From NCBI GenBank assembly GCA_002683395.1, contig NYTG01000057.1, positions 13,763 through 19,531 on the forward strand: DNA of 5,769 bases. Reading direction: 5' to 3'. Below the pieces are notes generated by a model. The model saw nothing but the letters and a program-made list of their open reading frames with translations. It was not told the DNA's origin and ran no database searches. This document shows, in pieces, positions 1-5,766 of this stretch; within the stretch, counting starts at the first letter, position 1; every line of letters starts with the position of its first letter. Position numbers and translations under genes: made by a program. This stretch comes from Halieaceae bacterium (lineage in GTDB: Bacteria > Pseudomonadota > Gammaproteobacteria > Pseudomonadales > Halieaceae).

Positions 1-1170
1 CCAGCTAAAGCGGCCGTCTAAATCGGAAGCCAGTCTGATCTCTTGACTGAACTGCTCGTACTCCTGATTGTCACTCCGGCCGATAAACTCTACCGGTAAG
101 AAGTCAGCATCGATTCCGTCTTCAAATTCAAACTGTGACACGCCGGTTACTAAGCTAAGTGTCATGCCGTTGCCAAACTCGTGCTCAATGTTCAGCGAGA
201 ACTCATGATTTTCTGTATCAGTCCCGTCGAGGCGCTCGGACCCCTGACCACCCAGCGCTTCAACACCACCAATCGACAGGCCATCGCGATAAGCATCTGT
301 AATACTCTCTTGGAAGCCCGGGAACGCAAATCCCATTACTGCGTACATAGCGGCGTTAGAGGCCGGGACAACGGGCGCTCCATTGACAATGGTCGGACCA
401 AACTTTGTGACCGTTCCTGTGCTACCAGTGCGCAGGAAATCAGAATAGGTGTATCGGAACCCTACGCTGGTCGCTTCAGAAGGCTCCCACTGAGCACCGA
501 AGCGGGCAATCGTTTCGTCCGTTGCAGGCATGTTGGGATTTGCCGCATTCGGTGAGGTGTTCTTGTTGTAACCGTCGATGGTTCGATCCATCACGGCCAG
601 CCGAACAGCAAAGTTGTCAGTCAGGCTACCGCTGATGTGTCCTTCGAAGTATTCGCCATTGTCGGACTCAAAACTCGCCGCAACACGGCCAGACAAACCC
701 TCGCCCACCGTCGGAGCAGCCGTGCGAATGTTCACCGCACCGGCCAAGGTATTCTTACCAAACAGGATGCCCTGGGGGCCGCGCAGCACTTCTACCTGCT
801 CGAGATCAAAAAGTCCCAGTCGGGTTTGGCGGCTTCGTCCATAATGCACACCATCAACGAACAGGCCTACCGACTGCTCAAAAGATTGGTTTGCACCGAT
901 GGAGATACCTCGCATGGTGATAATCGAGTTGACCGCGTTCTCGGAAACTGAAAAGTTCGGCACGTAGGCACCAAGCTCCGTAAAGCTTCGAATCGACGCG
1001 TCCTGAATCTGTTCACCGCTAATCGCGGTCACCGAGATCGGCACGTCCTGCAGACTTTCGGTCCGCTTCTGAGCCGTGACCACGACCTCTTCAAGCGCCT
1101 GACCAAATGCCGTTACCGACAAACTGGCCACCGCAGCGCTTAACGCTACTTTTGCAAATGTTTTAACCAT
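1..1170 (-). CDS. TonB-dependent outer-membrane receptor, N-terminal part (3' end beyond window)
   Basis: This gene reads from ATG at 1170 down to base 1 with no stop, giving 390 codons. It holds the signal peptide, the whole plug and the first barrel strands of a receptor that is usually 700-900 residues long. Residues 1-25 (MVKTFAKVALSAAVASLSV...) form a signal peptide with likely cleavage near Gly23 or Ala25. Next comes a TonB-box-like segment, LEEVVVTAQKR, at 26-36. The plug shows LQDVPISVTAIS at 40-51, FVDGVHYGR at 104-112 and the hallmark VLRGPQGILFGKNTLAGAVNI at 128-148. From about residue 160 the alternating amphipathic pattern fits beta-barrel strands. Family role: energised uptake of a large or scarce substrate across the outer membrane using TonB-ExbBD. 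The start is supported by GGGAG 9 nt upstream. It is transcribed divergently from the MBL hydrolase and lies near a sulfatase, so a sulfated organic ligand is plausible (inference); an iron chelate cannot be excluded. Confidence 0.95.
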   Translation of the reverse strand, partial: MVKTFAKVALSAAVASLSVTAFGQALEEVVVTAQKRTESLQDVPISVTAISGEQIQDASIRSFTELGAYVPNFSVSENAVNSIITMRGISIGANQSFEQSVGLFVDGVHYGRSRQTRLGLFDLEQVEVLRGPQGILFGKNTLAGAVNIRTAAPTVGEGLSGRVAASFESDNGEYFEGHISGSLTDNFAVRLAVMDRTIDGYNKNTSPNAANPNMPATDETIARFGAQWEPSEATSVGFRYTYSDFLRTGSTGTVTKFGPTIVNGAPVVPASNAAMYAVMGFAFPGFQESITDAYRDGLSIGGVEALGGQGSERLDGTDTENHEFSLNIEHEFGNGMTLSLVTGVSQFEFEDGIDADFLPVEFIGRSDNQEYEQFSQEIRLASDLDGRFSW

Positions 1171-1179
1171 CGTTGTGGA

Positions 1180-1184
1180 CTCCC
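1180..1184 (-). promoter_or_regulatory. Ribosome binding site of the TonB-dependent receptor
   Basis: On the minus strand GGGAG lies 9 nt before the ATG at 1170 and fixes that start. Another ATG begins 16 nt upstream and overlaps the GGGAG, but it is out of frame and has no Shine-Dalgarno sequence of its own. Confidence 0.6.
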
Positions 1185-1305
1185 ATGGATAGGTTCTAAA
1201 TCGTTGCTTTTTTTATGTGGAAAAGCGCATACAAAGGGACTTGCGCACACTTCCCCTACTTTTACAGAACGAATAGTGCCATAGCCGGCTGGAAACACAA
1301 CCTTC

Positions 1306-1324
1306 GGTGGGGATGACCCCTACC
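1306..1324. promoter_or_regulatory. GC-rich dyad, possible transcription factor site
   Basis: The sequence reads GGT-GGGG-ATGA-CCCC-TACC. It is a GGGG-N4-CCCC inverted repeat whose flanks GGT and ACC also pair if the single T at 1321 is bulged. It lies 135 nt upstream of the receptor start and 170 nt upstream of the MBL start, so it could serve either promoter. No run of T follows it on either strand, which argues against a terminator. The binding protein is unknown. Short G/C dyads arise by chance, so this is a weak call. Confidence 0.3.
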
Positions 1325-1425
1325 AAATAATACCGCCCTTTCCTGCCAGCTCAGACAGGTTTTCGGAGCTGATGTTGGATTCCCGTTGCCGCTATTAGGC
1401 ATACTGGCTCGGGTGTTCGTCTTTA

Positions 1426-1448
1426 TATTGGCATAATAAGTGCCAATA
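1426..1448. promoter_or_regulatory. Perfect palindromic operator, copy 1 (upstream of MBL hydrolase)
   Basis: The arms TATTGGCA (1426-1433) and TGCCAATA (1441-1448) are exact reverse complements around a 7-bp spacer, TAATAAG. The same arms with the same spacer length recur at 4404-4426 in front of the sulfatase gene, whereas the spacers differ in sequence. Conserved arms with a free spacer are what a dimeric DNA-binding regulator leaves. The left arm contains the candidate -35 box TTGGCA, so a bound protein would block or contact RNA polymerase there. The regulator family cannot be told from the site; a TetR-like or similar repressor is a reasonable guess. Confidence 0.75.
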
Positions 1449-1456
1449 AGTATAGA
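1428..1456 (+). promoter_or_regulatory. Candidate sigma70 promoter of the MBL hydrolase
   Basis: TTGGCA at 1428-1433 is followed after exactly 17 bp by TATAGA at 1451-1456. These resemble the TTGACA and TATAAT consensus boxes at optimal spacing. Transcription would start near 1463, giving a leader of about 30 nt. The -35 box and most of the spacer coincide with the palindrome at 1426-1448, which is a typical layout for repression. Confidence 0.55.
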
Positions 1457-1483
1457 CTGATTAAACTGTGAGTCGATAACCAC

Positions 1484-1487
1484 GGGG
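1484..1487 (+). promoter_or_regulatory. Ribosome binding site of the MBL hydrolase
   Basis: GGGG lies 7 nt before the ATG at 1495. It is a modest Shine-Dalgarno match but well spaced. The signal sequence that begins directly at this ATG also supports the start. Confidence 0.45.
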
Positions 1488-1494
1488 CATTGAG

Positions 1495-2565
1495 ATGAAG
1501 AAACTGCTGGTCATGGTGATCTGCGCACTCATCGTGCTGGGATTAGGCTATGCACAACGCGCCAGCATTGCCAAGCAACTGATGTCGGTGGCCCTGTCTC
1601 AGCAAATGGGGGCGAATCAGATAGCAGCACTTGAGGATGGTCTGCACGTTGCACTGTGCGGCGCGGGCGGCCCCATGCCTGCTCCCCGTGCGTCGGGACC
1701 CTGCGTTGCCATTGTGGCTGGAGCACAGTTGTTCATCGTCGATGCTGGCACTGACGGTGCGCGCAATTTGGGGCGTCTAGGGTATCCAATGGGTGCTGTA
1801 AACGGCGTATTTCTGACCCACTTCCACTCTGATCACATCGACGGCCTCGGGGAACTAGCCACGGGCCGGTGGGCCACTGGCGACCACGCTACGCCACTGC
1901 CCGTGTTTGGCCCTGAGGGTGTAAAGCGAGTCGTGGCTGGATTCAATACTGCCTACGCTGAAGATTTTGTGTACCGCCATGAACATCATGGAGACCTGGT
2001 GGCACCGTCAGCCGCCGCGGGCCTGACCGCAATCCCCTTCGTGGCGCCACCCAACGGTGACCTGACAACGGTTTTCGAAGGCGATGGATTGATTGTAGAA
2101 GCGCTCCGCGTCGACCACGAACCGGTCTCACCTGCCGTAGGCTATCTGTTCAGCTACGAGGGCAGAACCGTATTGATCAGCGGGGACACCGCAAAGTCTG
2201 ACAATCTCACGCGCTTCGCGGAGGGCGTCGACCTGTTGGTGCACGAGGCACTCTCTCCAGAACTGGTTGGCATGATGGAGGCGACCGCGAAGGAGTTGGG
2301 CAACGCGATTTTTGCCAAGATCATGTATGACATTCCGGACTACCACGCCAGCCCAAGGGAGGCCGCCGAAACGGCGCGGGACGCTGGAGTGGGGCATTTA
2401 CTCTACTACCATATTGTGCCGCCGATCGTGGTGCCCGGGCAGGAAACACTGTGGCTCAATGGCGCGGGAGAGATCTTCCCCGACTACACGGTGGGCTACG
2501 ACGGTGTCTCTTTCAGTCTGCCCGCCAATTCGACGGAGATCATTCAAACCCGCAAAGGCATGTAG
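1495..2565 (+). CDS. Exported metallo-beta-lactamase-fold hydrolase, RNase Z / AtsA-arylsulfatase type
   Basis: This is a 356-residue zinc hydrolase. Residues 1-20 (MKKLLVMVICALIVLGLGYA) form a signal peptide or anchor with possible cleavage after Ala20, so the enzyme probably works in the periplasm. The fold opens with CGAGGPMPAPRASGPC at 55-70 and IVDAG at 81-85. The metal motif THFHSDH is at 108-114 (His109, His111, Asp113, His114). Further ligands are His208 in VDHEPVSPAVGY, Asp231 in SGDT and His306 in LLYYH. His284 in YHASPREAAETA lies 22 residues before His306, as the catalytic His precedes the last ligand in RNase Z as I recall it. HEA at 250-252 is another RNase Z-like motif. A tRNA 3'-processing role is unlikely because the protein is exported and the tRNA-binding arm is not apparent. 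The closest described activity I know is the zinc arylsulfatase AtsA of Pseudoalteromonas carrageenovora, and the neighbouring sulfatase supports this. Activity remains inferred; lactonase or other esterase activity is possible. Confidence 0.88.
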   Translation: MKKLLVMVICALIVLGLGYAQRASIAKQLMSVALSQQMGANQIAALEDGLHVALCGAGGPMPAPRASGPCVAIVAGAQLFIVDAGTDGARNLGRLGYPMGAVNGVFLTHFHSDHIDGLGELATGRWATGDHATPLPVFGPEGVKRVVAGFNTAYAEDFVYRHEHHGDLVAPSAAAGLTAIPFVAPPNGDLTTVFEGDGLIVEALRVDHEPVSPAVGYLFSYEGRTVLISGDTAKSDNLTRFAEGVDLLVHEALSPELVGMMEATAKELGNAIFAKIMYDIPDYHASPREAAETARDAGVGHLLYYHIVPPIVVPGQETLWLNGAGEIFPDYTVGYDGVSFSLPANSTEIIQTRKGM

Positions 2566-2686
2566 GGCTGAAGTGAAGGACCAAGCCCTTAGTGAGGTCG
2601 GATCAGCCGCAAAACGGGCGGGGGCGCTGGCGATGCAGTCCTCGCGGATTGTGACGTCTTAGCTGAGTGATAAAAGCACTGCGAAT
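2566..2686. other. Convergent intergenic gap without a clear terminator
   Basis: These 121 bp separate the stop codons of the convergent MBL and sulfatase genes. Only weak inverted repeats are present: AGGGCT/AGCCCT at 2564-2569 and 2584-2589 with a 14-nt loop, and AGTG/CACT at 2666-2680. Neither is followed by a T-run in the relevant direction. No gene is supported here. Confidence 0.5.
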
Positions 2687-4366
2687 TCAATTTGGCACTG
2701 ACACCCATTCATCGCCTGGCTCAAATGGAAGCGCAAGATGTTTATCAATGGCCACCGCACCTTCGATTTCAGGCTCGTAAAGCGGCGCCCGACTGTTGGC
2801 AGCGTGAGCATTAAGCAGGGCCATTAGCTCGGACAACTTATCAGGCCGCGCCCCAGCCAGATTCACCTGCTCCGTAGGGTCTTCTGCGAGATTAAAGAGC
2901 CACTGCTTCTCGGGACGCGCGGCGATCTGCAGCTTCCAGTCTCCATGGCGGACAATGCGATTGTGCCCAGAGGACCAGAACAAGGTCTGCCGCGACCATT
3001 CGGTTTGTGCTGCGACGCCCTGACTCATCAGCGGCAACAAATTCTCACCATCAATGTCGCGATCTTCAGGGAGTGGCTGCTCGACCGCGGCCAACAGCGT
3101 CGGCATGACGTCTATGTGTGCTACCGGCGTGTCGATCGCCTGACCTGCGGCAATCCGCGCAGGCCATTTGACGAACATCGGCACGCGAATACCGCCCTCA
3201 AAGTGAGTGATCTTCCAGCCCCGATACGGCGCGTTTACGTCAGCCAGCCCCACGTAGCCGGCGCCCCCGTTATCGCTGGTGAATATCACGATAGTATTTT
3301 CGGCGAGACCTTCCTCTTCCAATGCCGCCATTACCCTACCCACGCTGCGATCCAAAGCGCGGGTCATCGCAGCGTAAACCCGCAAACGATGTGGCTTGAT
3401 ATCGCCTACCGCCTCGTAGTCTGCCCGCGTCGCTTGCAGCGGAGTGTGAATGCCCCAGTGCGCTAAATATAAAAAGAAAGGCCGGTTGCGGTTGGACTTG
3501 ATGACCTTGATCGATTCGTCTGTCCAGTAATCCGTCAGGTAACCCGCGGGTTCGAAGCGGTCCGCGTCGCCACTGTTATAACTATTGGAAAATGTGAGCG
3601 CCGACCACAGAAACTGGTCGATGGGATCAAAGTCGAGCTTCGCATTGACGACGTTGGGGTGGTCTTCGGGGAGGTACAAGCCGCTCGCCATCAACAGGCT
3701 TTCATCGAAGCCCTGCTCATGGGCTGCCATCCCATTCTCGCGACCGAGATGCCATTTACCAATATGCACCGTGTGATAACCATGTGCCTTGAGTAACTCT
3801 GCGAGGGTGACCTCTTCGGGTGGCAGGCCTTGCAGGTCATAAGTCGGTTTATTTGCCGCCGCCTCAGCGTCATACAAAGTGCCAGGTAATGTGCGGTCCA
3901 TATCCGCCGCAACGATGGATATAGCCCGTCCCATGGACGGTGGCATTGGCGTATAAGCAAAGCCCGTTCGACTGGGATAGCGCCCGGTCATTAACATTGC
4001 CCGCGAAGGCGCACAGGTAGACGAGCCTGAATAGGACTGAGTGAATACAGCCCCTTGCTCAGCGAGGGCGTCAATGTGCGGCGTTTGAAGTTGACCACCA
4101 GCCACACCGCCACCAAAGGTAGAGATATCGTTGTAGCCCAGATCGTCAGCAACAATCAGAACGATATTGGGGGGACGATCGGCAGCGAGGGCCGCGGGCA
4201 CCGCGGGCCCTGACTGCCACGCTATATCTCGCGGGGGTGCAACGACCTCGTCGAAAAATTGGGTTCGCAGTTTAACGCCAGTCAGAATGGCCGCGCCGGG
4301 GTACAGATAGCCCCACCCGGCAGCCGCAATTAGCACAACAGTGAGCGAAGCAATGATTCGTTGCAT
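2687..4366 (-). CDS. Formylglycine-dependent sulfatase (arylsulfatase A / S1 family)
   Basis: This complete 559-residue protein hydrolyses a sulfate ester using a calcium ion and a formylglycine. Residues 3-29 (RIIASLTVVLIAAAGWGYLY...) form a membrane segment or uncleaved signal, with no lipobox cysteine. A linker of about 35 residues follows, so the enzyme is probably periplasmic and tethered. The sulfatase domain starts at PPNIVLIVADDLGYND (65-80), giving metal ligands Asp74 and Asp75. Cys118 in C-A-P-S-R (118-122) is the residue converted to formylglycine, followed by TGRYPSRTGF. Other active-site residues are Lys204 and His206 in HIGKWHLG, His303 in AHWGIHTPLQ, Asp365 and Asn366 in TSDNGG, and Lys385 in RGWKITHFEGGIRVP. 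The C-terminal subdomain ends with HGDWKLQ and FNLAEDPTEQVNLA (491-504), as is usual in this family. All key residues are present, so it should be active if a formylglycine-generating enzyme exists elsewhere in the genome. The natural substrate is unknown. Confidence 0.96.
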   Translation of the reverse strand: MQRIIASLTVVLIAAAGWGYLYPGAAILTGVKLRTQFFDEVVAPPRDIAWQSGPAVPAALAADRPPNIVLIVADDLGYNDISTFGGGVAGGQLQTPHIDALAEQGAVFTQSYSGSSTCAPSRAMLMTGRYPSRTGFAYTPMPPSMGRAISIVAADMDRTLPGTLYDAEAAANKPTYDLQGLPPEEVTLAELLKAHGYHTVHIGKWHLGRENGMAAHEQGFDESLLMASGLYLPEDHPNVVNAKLDFDPIDQFLWSALTFSNSYNSGDADRFEPAGYLTDYWTDESIKVIKSNRNRPFFLYLAHWGIHTPLQATRADYEAVGDIKPHRLRVYAAMTRALDRSVGRVMAALEEEGLAENTIVIFTSDNGGAGYVGLADVNAPYRGWKITHFEGGIRVPMFVKWPARIAAGQAIDTPVAHIDVMPTLLAAVEQPLPEDRDIDGENLLPLMSQGVAAQTEWSRQTLFWSSGHNRIVRHGDWKLQIAARPEKQWLFNLAEDPTEQVNLAGARPDKLSELMALLNAHAANSRAPLYEPEIEGAVAIDKHLALPFEPGDEWVSVPN

Positions 4367-4370
4367 GGAA

Positions 4371-4377
4371 CTCCTCT
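4371..4377 (-). promoter_or_regulatory. Ribosome binding site of the sulfatase
   Basis: On the minus strand AGAGGAG sits 4 nt before the ATG at 4366. It is a strong Shine-Dalgarno match that supports this start, which also begins a credible N-terminal membrane segment. Confidence 0.7.
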
Positions 4378-4398
4378 AGCGGCTCGCCATCACGCCAG

Positions 4399-4431
4399 CC
4401 ATCTATTGGCAGTATAAATGCCAATAGATGG
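4399..4431. promoter_or_regulatory. Perfect palindromic operator, copy 2 (upstream of sulfatase), 13-bp arms
   Basis: CCATCTATTGGCA (4399-4411) and TGCCAATAGATGG (4419-4431) are exact reverse complements around a 7-bp spacer, GTATAAA. The inner 23 bp (4404-4426) share arms and spacing exactly with the site at 1426-1448 before the MBL gene. The core lies 37 nt upstream of the sulfatase ATG. A candidate -10 box occupies the spacer, so binding would cover the promoter. As RNA it would fold into a 13-bp stem with a 7-nt loop, but there is no following U-run, so a simple terminator for the upstream DSBA-like gene is unlikely. The second, partly matching copy argues for protein binding to DNA. Confidence 0.8.
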
Positions 4432-4440
4432 GAGATTCAA
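4411..4440 (-). promoter_or_regulatory. Candidate sigma70 promoter of the sulfatase
   Basis: On the minus strand TTGAAT (4440-4435) is followed after 18 bp by TATACT (4416-4411), which matches the -10 consensus at five of six bases. The start would fall near 4404, giving a leader of about 37 nt. The -10 box lies in the centre of the palindrome at 4399-4431. This implies that the sulfatase can be transcribed independently of the DSBA-like gene upstream. Confidence 0.5.
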
Positions 4441-4455
4441 TCGGCAATAGTGCTC

Positions 4456-5766
4456 TCAGGACGCGCGTCGCGCGAGCGCGGTTTGCAGGGTATGCGCGAC
4501 CAACCAGAGCCGATCCTGTCCCCAGGTTGCCAGCATTGTCTCGCCTGCCGGATCCAGCAGCCGGAAGCTTGGCACGCCCCAGAGCCCCGCGTCGTACATT
4601 GATTGGCGATTCTCCTCGAGCACAGTCTCCCATGAGGTGTCATACCGGTGCGCCTGCGCCGCAGACCAATCGAGTCCCGCCGCTTCGACCACTTTTCTGA
4701 GCCCGCGATCATTATTGGTGTTGACCCCCAAAACAAAGGCATGCCGCAAAAAGCTTGAGAACAGTTGTACGCCTTTACCCTGCGTAGCCGCCCACGGATA
4801 CAAGGCGTAGCAACGCCGCGCAGGATCACCGATCGGGTCGTAAAAATTGCCGTAGGGTAAGCCGGCAGCCCGCGCCTCCCTCGCCGCATCCATAAAGATA
4901 TACATGCCTTTCTCTCGCGTCGCGGGCACACCGCGCATGACCATTGGCAGGACCGGCCGCAGGTTCAGAGTCACCCCGCTTTCCTCGGCAAACGCCACGG
5001 CGCGATCAAACACCATCGCCGTGTAGGGACTTCGCAGGGAGGCATACAGCTCAAGAGAATAGTGGCCCTGATCCGCGTGTCCCGCTAGATCGATGGCCGG
5101 CCGCGGCGCGATGAGCGGCTCACCCTTGCGCCTATCAGCGGCCAGCGCGGCAAGGCGCTCTTCAAGGTGACAGAGCCGATCAACGCCCCAGTACCATTCA
5201 CCTCCGTAGTGGAACATGGCGCCCGAGTAATGTTTGAGCTCGCGGCGTTTCGCGGTGCCCGCCTCGACCGCCACGCTCGCTTCCTCGGGTGTGACCACAC
5301 CGTGATCCGCCGCCAAATGCTCCAATGCCGCGCCGTCGCCTCGCCACACTGCCTCGCTCACAGCCAACACCACGCGCGGAAAATCAACCGCCGACTGCGC
5401 CGCCAGAATGCAGGTCGCCAATTGAACGAGCCGGGCCTCAGGTGCTTCCGGGTGCTCGGCAAAGCTCAGACCGTAGCCGGGCGCAATTAAATGCGCGTCG
5501 TATCGGGCCAGGCGAGAGAGCAGTTCGGGCTCCGGGGCGTTCCGCCCTTCCTGCCCTCGCACCAGATGACAGTGCAGCTCTATGTTGTACCGCTCAGCCA
5601 ATCGCACAAGTAGCTGCGCGGTAAGGTGACTGTAAGCCTCATCGACTTGATGGAAGTAATCGACTCGATGCGGCGAACCCGTTTTGACACGAATTCGCTC
5701 CGCTTTCGCCTGACGCGTCGCGACTGCAGCAGGCCGGGAAAGGCGGGTCATCAGGCGGGAGGTCAT
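4456..5766 (-). CDS. Tandem DSBA-like thioredoxin-fold protein (HCCA-isomerase-like), start uncertain
   Basis: The frame gives 436 residues from ATG at 5766 and stays open to the window edge, so the true start may lie further upstream. Met6 is a second in-frame option, and neither start can be judged by a Shine-Dalgarno sequence here. Two DSBA-like halves are visible. The first starts at HRVDYFHQVDEAYSHLTAQ (33-51) and ends near FHYGGEWYWGVDRLCHLEERL (185-205). The second starts at YSLELYASLRSPYTAMVFDR (236-255), contains GNFYDPIGDPARRCYALYPW (306-325) and ends with GLWGVPSFRL (394-403, probable cis-Pro399) and WGQDRLWLV (415-423). Ser246-Pro247-Tyr248 matches the place where 2-hydroxychromene-2-carboxylate isomerases bind glutathione. 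No CxxC occurs at either active-site position, so a disulfide oxidase is unlikely. The N-terminus is basic without a signal peptide, suggesting a cytoplasmic glutathione-linked isomerase, transferase or structural role (inference). It lies 89 bp upstream of the sulfatase on the same strand. Confidence 0.85.
   Translation of the reverse strand: MTSRLMTRLSRPAAVATRQAKAERIRVKTGSPHRVDYFHQVDEAYSHLTAQLLVRLAERYNIELHCHLVRGQEGRNAPEPELLSRLARYDAHLIAPGYGLSFAEHPEAPEARLVQLATCILAAQSAVDFPRVVLAVSEAVWRGDGAALEHLAADHGVVTPEEASVAVEAGTAKRRELKHYSGAMFHYGGEWYWGVDRLCHLEERLAALAADRRKGEPLIAPRPAIDLAGHADQGHYSLELYASLRSPYTAMVFDRAVAFAEESGVTLNLRPVLPMVMRGVPATREKGMYIFMDAAREARAAGLPYGNFYDPIGDPARRCYALYPWAATQGKGVQLFSSFLRHAFVLGVNTNNDRGLRKVVEAAGLDWSAAQAHRYDTSWETVLEENRQSMYDAGLWGVPSFRLLDPAGETMLATWGQDRLWLVAHTLQTALARRAS

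Larger units (their letters stand above)
1171..1494. promoter_or_regulatory. Divergent intergenic regulatory region (receptor / MBL hydrolase)
   Basis: This 324-bp stretch separates two genes transcribed away from each other and contains no convincing gene. The MBL side (about 1426-1494) holds a perfect palindrome, a sigma70-like promoter and a Shine-Dalgarno sequence. The middle holds a GGGG-ATGA-CCCC dyad at 1309-1320. The receptor side has a run of seven T residues at 1208-1214, which reads as A residues in the receptor leader. I could not pick a convincing -35/-10 pair for the receptor. Near-matches to the palindrome half-site (TATTAGGCA at 1393-1401 and TGCCATA at 1277-1283) carry an inserted or deleted base and have no partner arm, so I do not count them as operators. 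Confidence 0.7.

Noticed and set aside
181..951. Plus-strand open frames of 88-124 codons
   Set aside because: They are antisense to the receptor gene, whose plug motifs on the minus strand are unambiguous.
1277..1401. Further copies of the operator half-site in the divergent region (TGCCATA and TATTAGGCA)
   Set aside because: Each has an inserted or deleted base relative to TATTGGCA and lacks a partner arm at 7 bp.
1262..1483. Minus-strand open frame of 73 codons in the divergent intergenic region
   Set aside because: It has no family resemblance, and it overlaps the operator and promoter of the MBL gene. Its composition looks like translated non-coding sequence.
1495..2565. Housekeeping RNase Z (tRNA 3' processing) assignment for the MBL protein
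   Set aside because: The catalytic motifs match the superfamily, but a clear N-terminal export signal and the sulfatase context do not fit a cytoplasmic tRNA nuclease.
2312..2662. Plus-strand open frame overlapping the 3' end of the MBL gene
   Set aside because: Most of it is a frame-shifted shadow of the MBL gene. The protein is rich in Arg and Pro with no recognisable motif.
2564..2680. Possible bidirectional intrinsic terminator between the convergent genes
   Set aside because: The inverted repeats are only 4-6 bp long and neither is followed by a T-run, so they fall short of a terminator call.
4437..4931. Minus-strand open frame of 164 codons inside the DSBA-like gene
   Set aside because: It is an out-of-frame shadow of the DSBA-like coding sequence, rich in Arg, Cys and Trp, without a domain.
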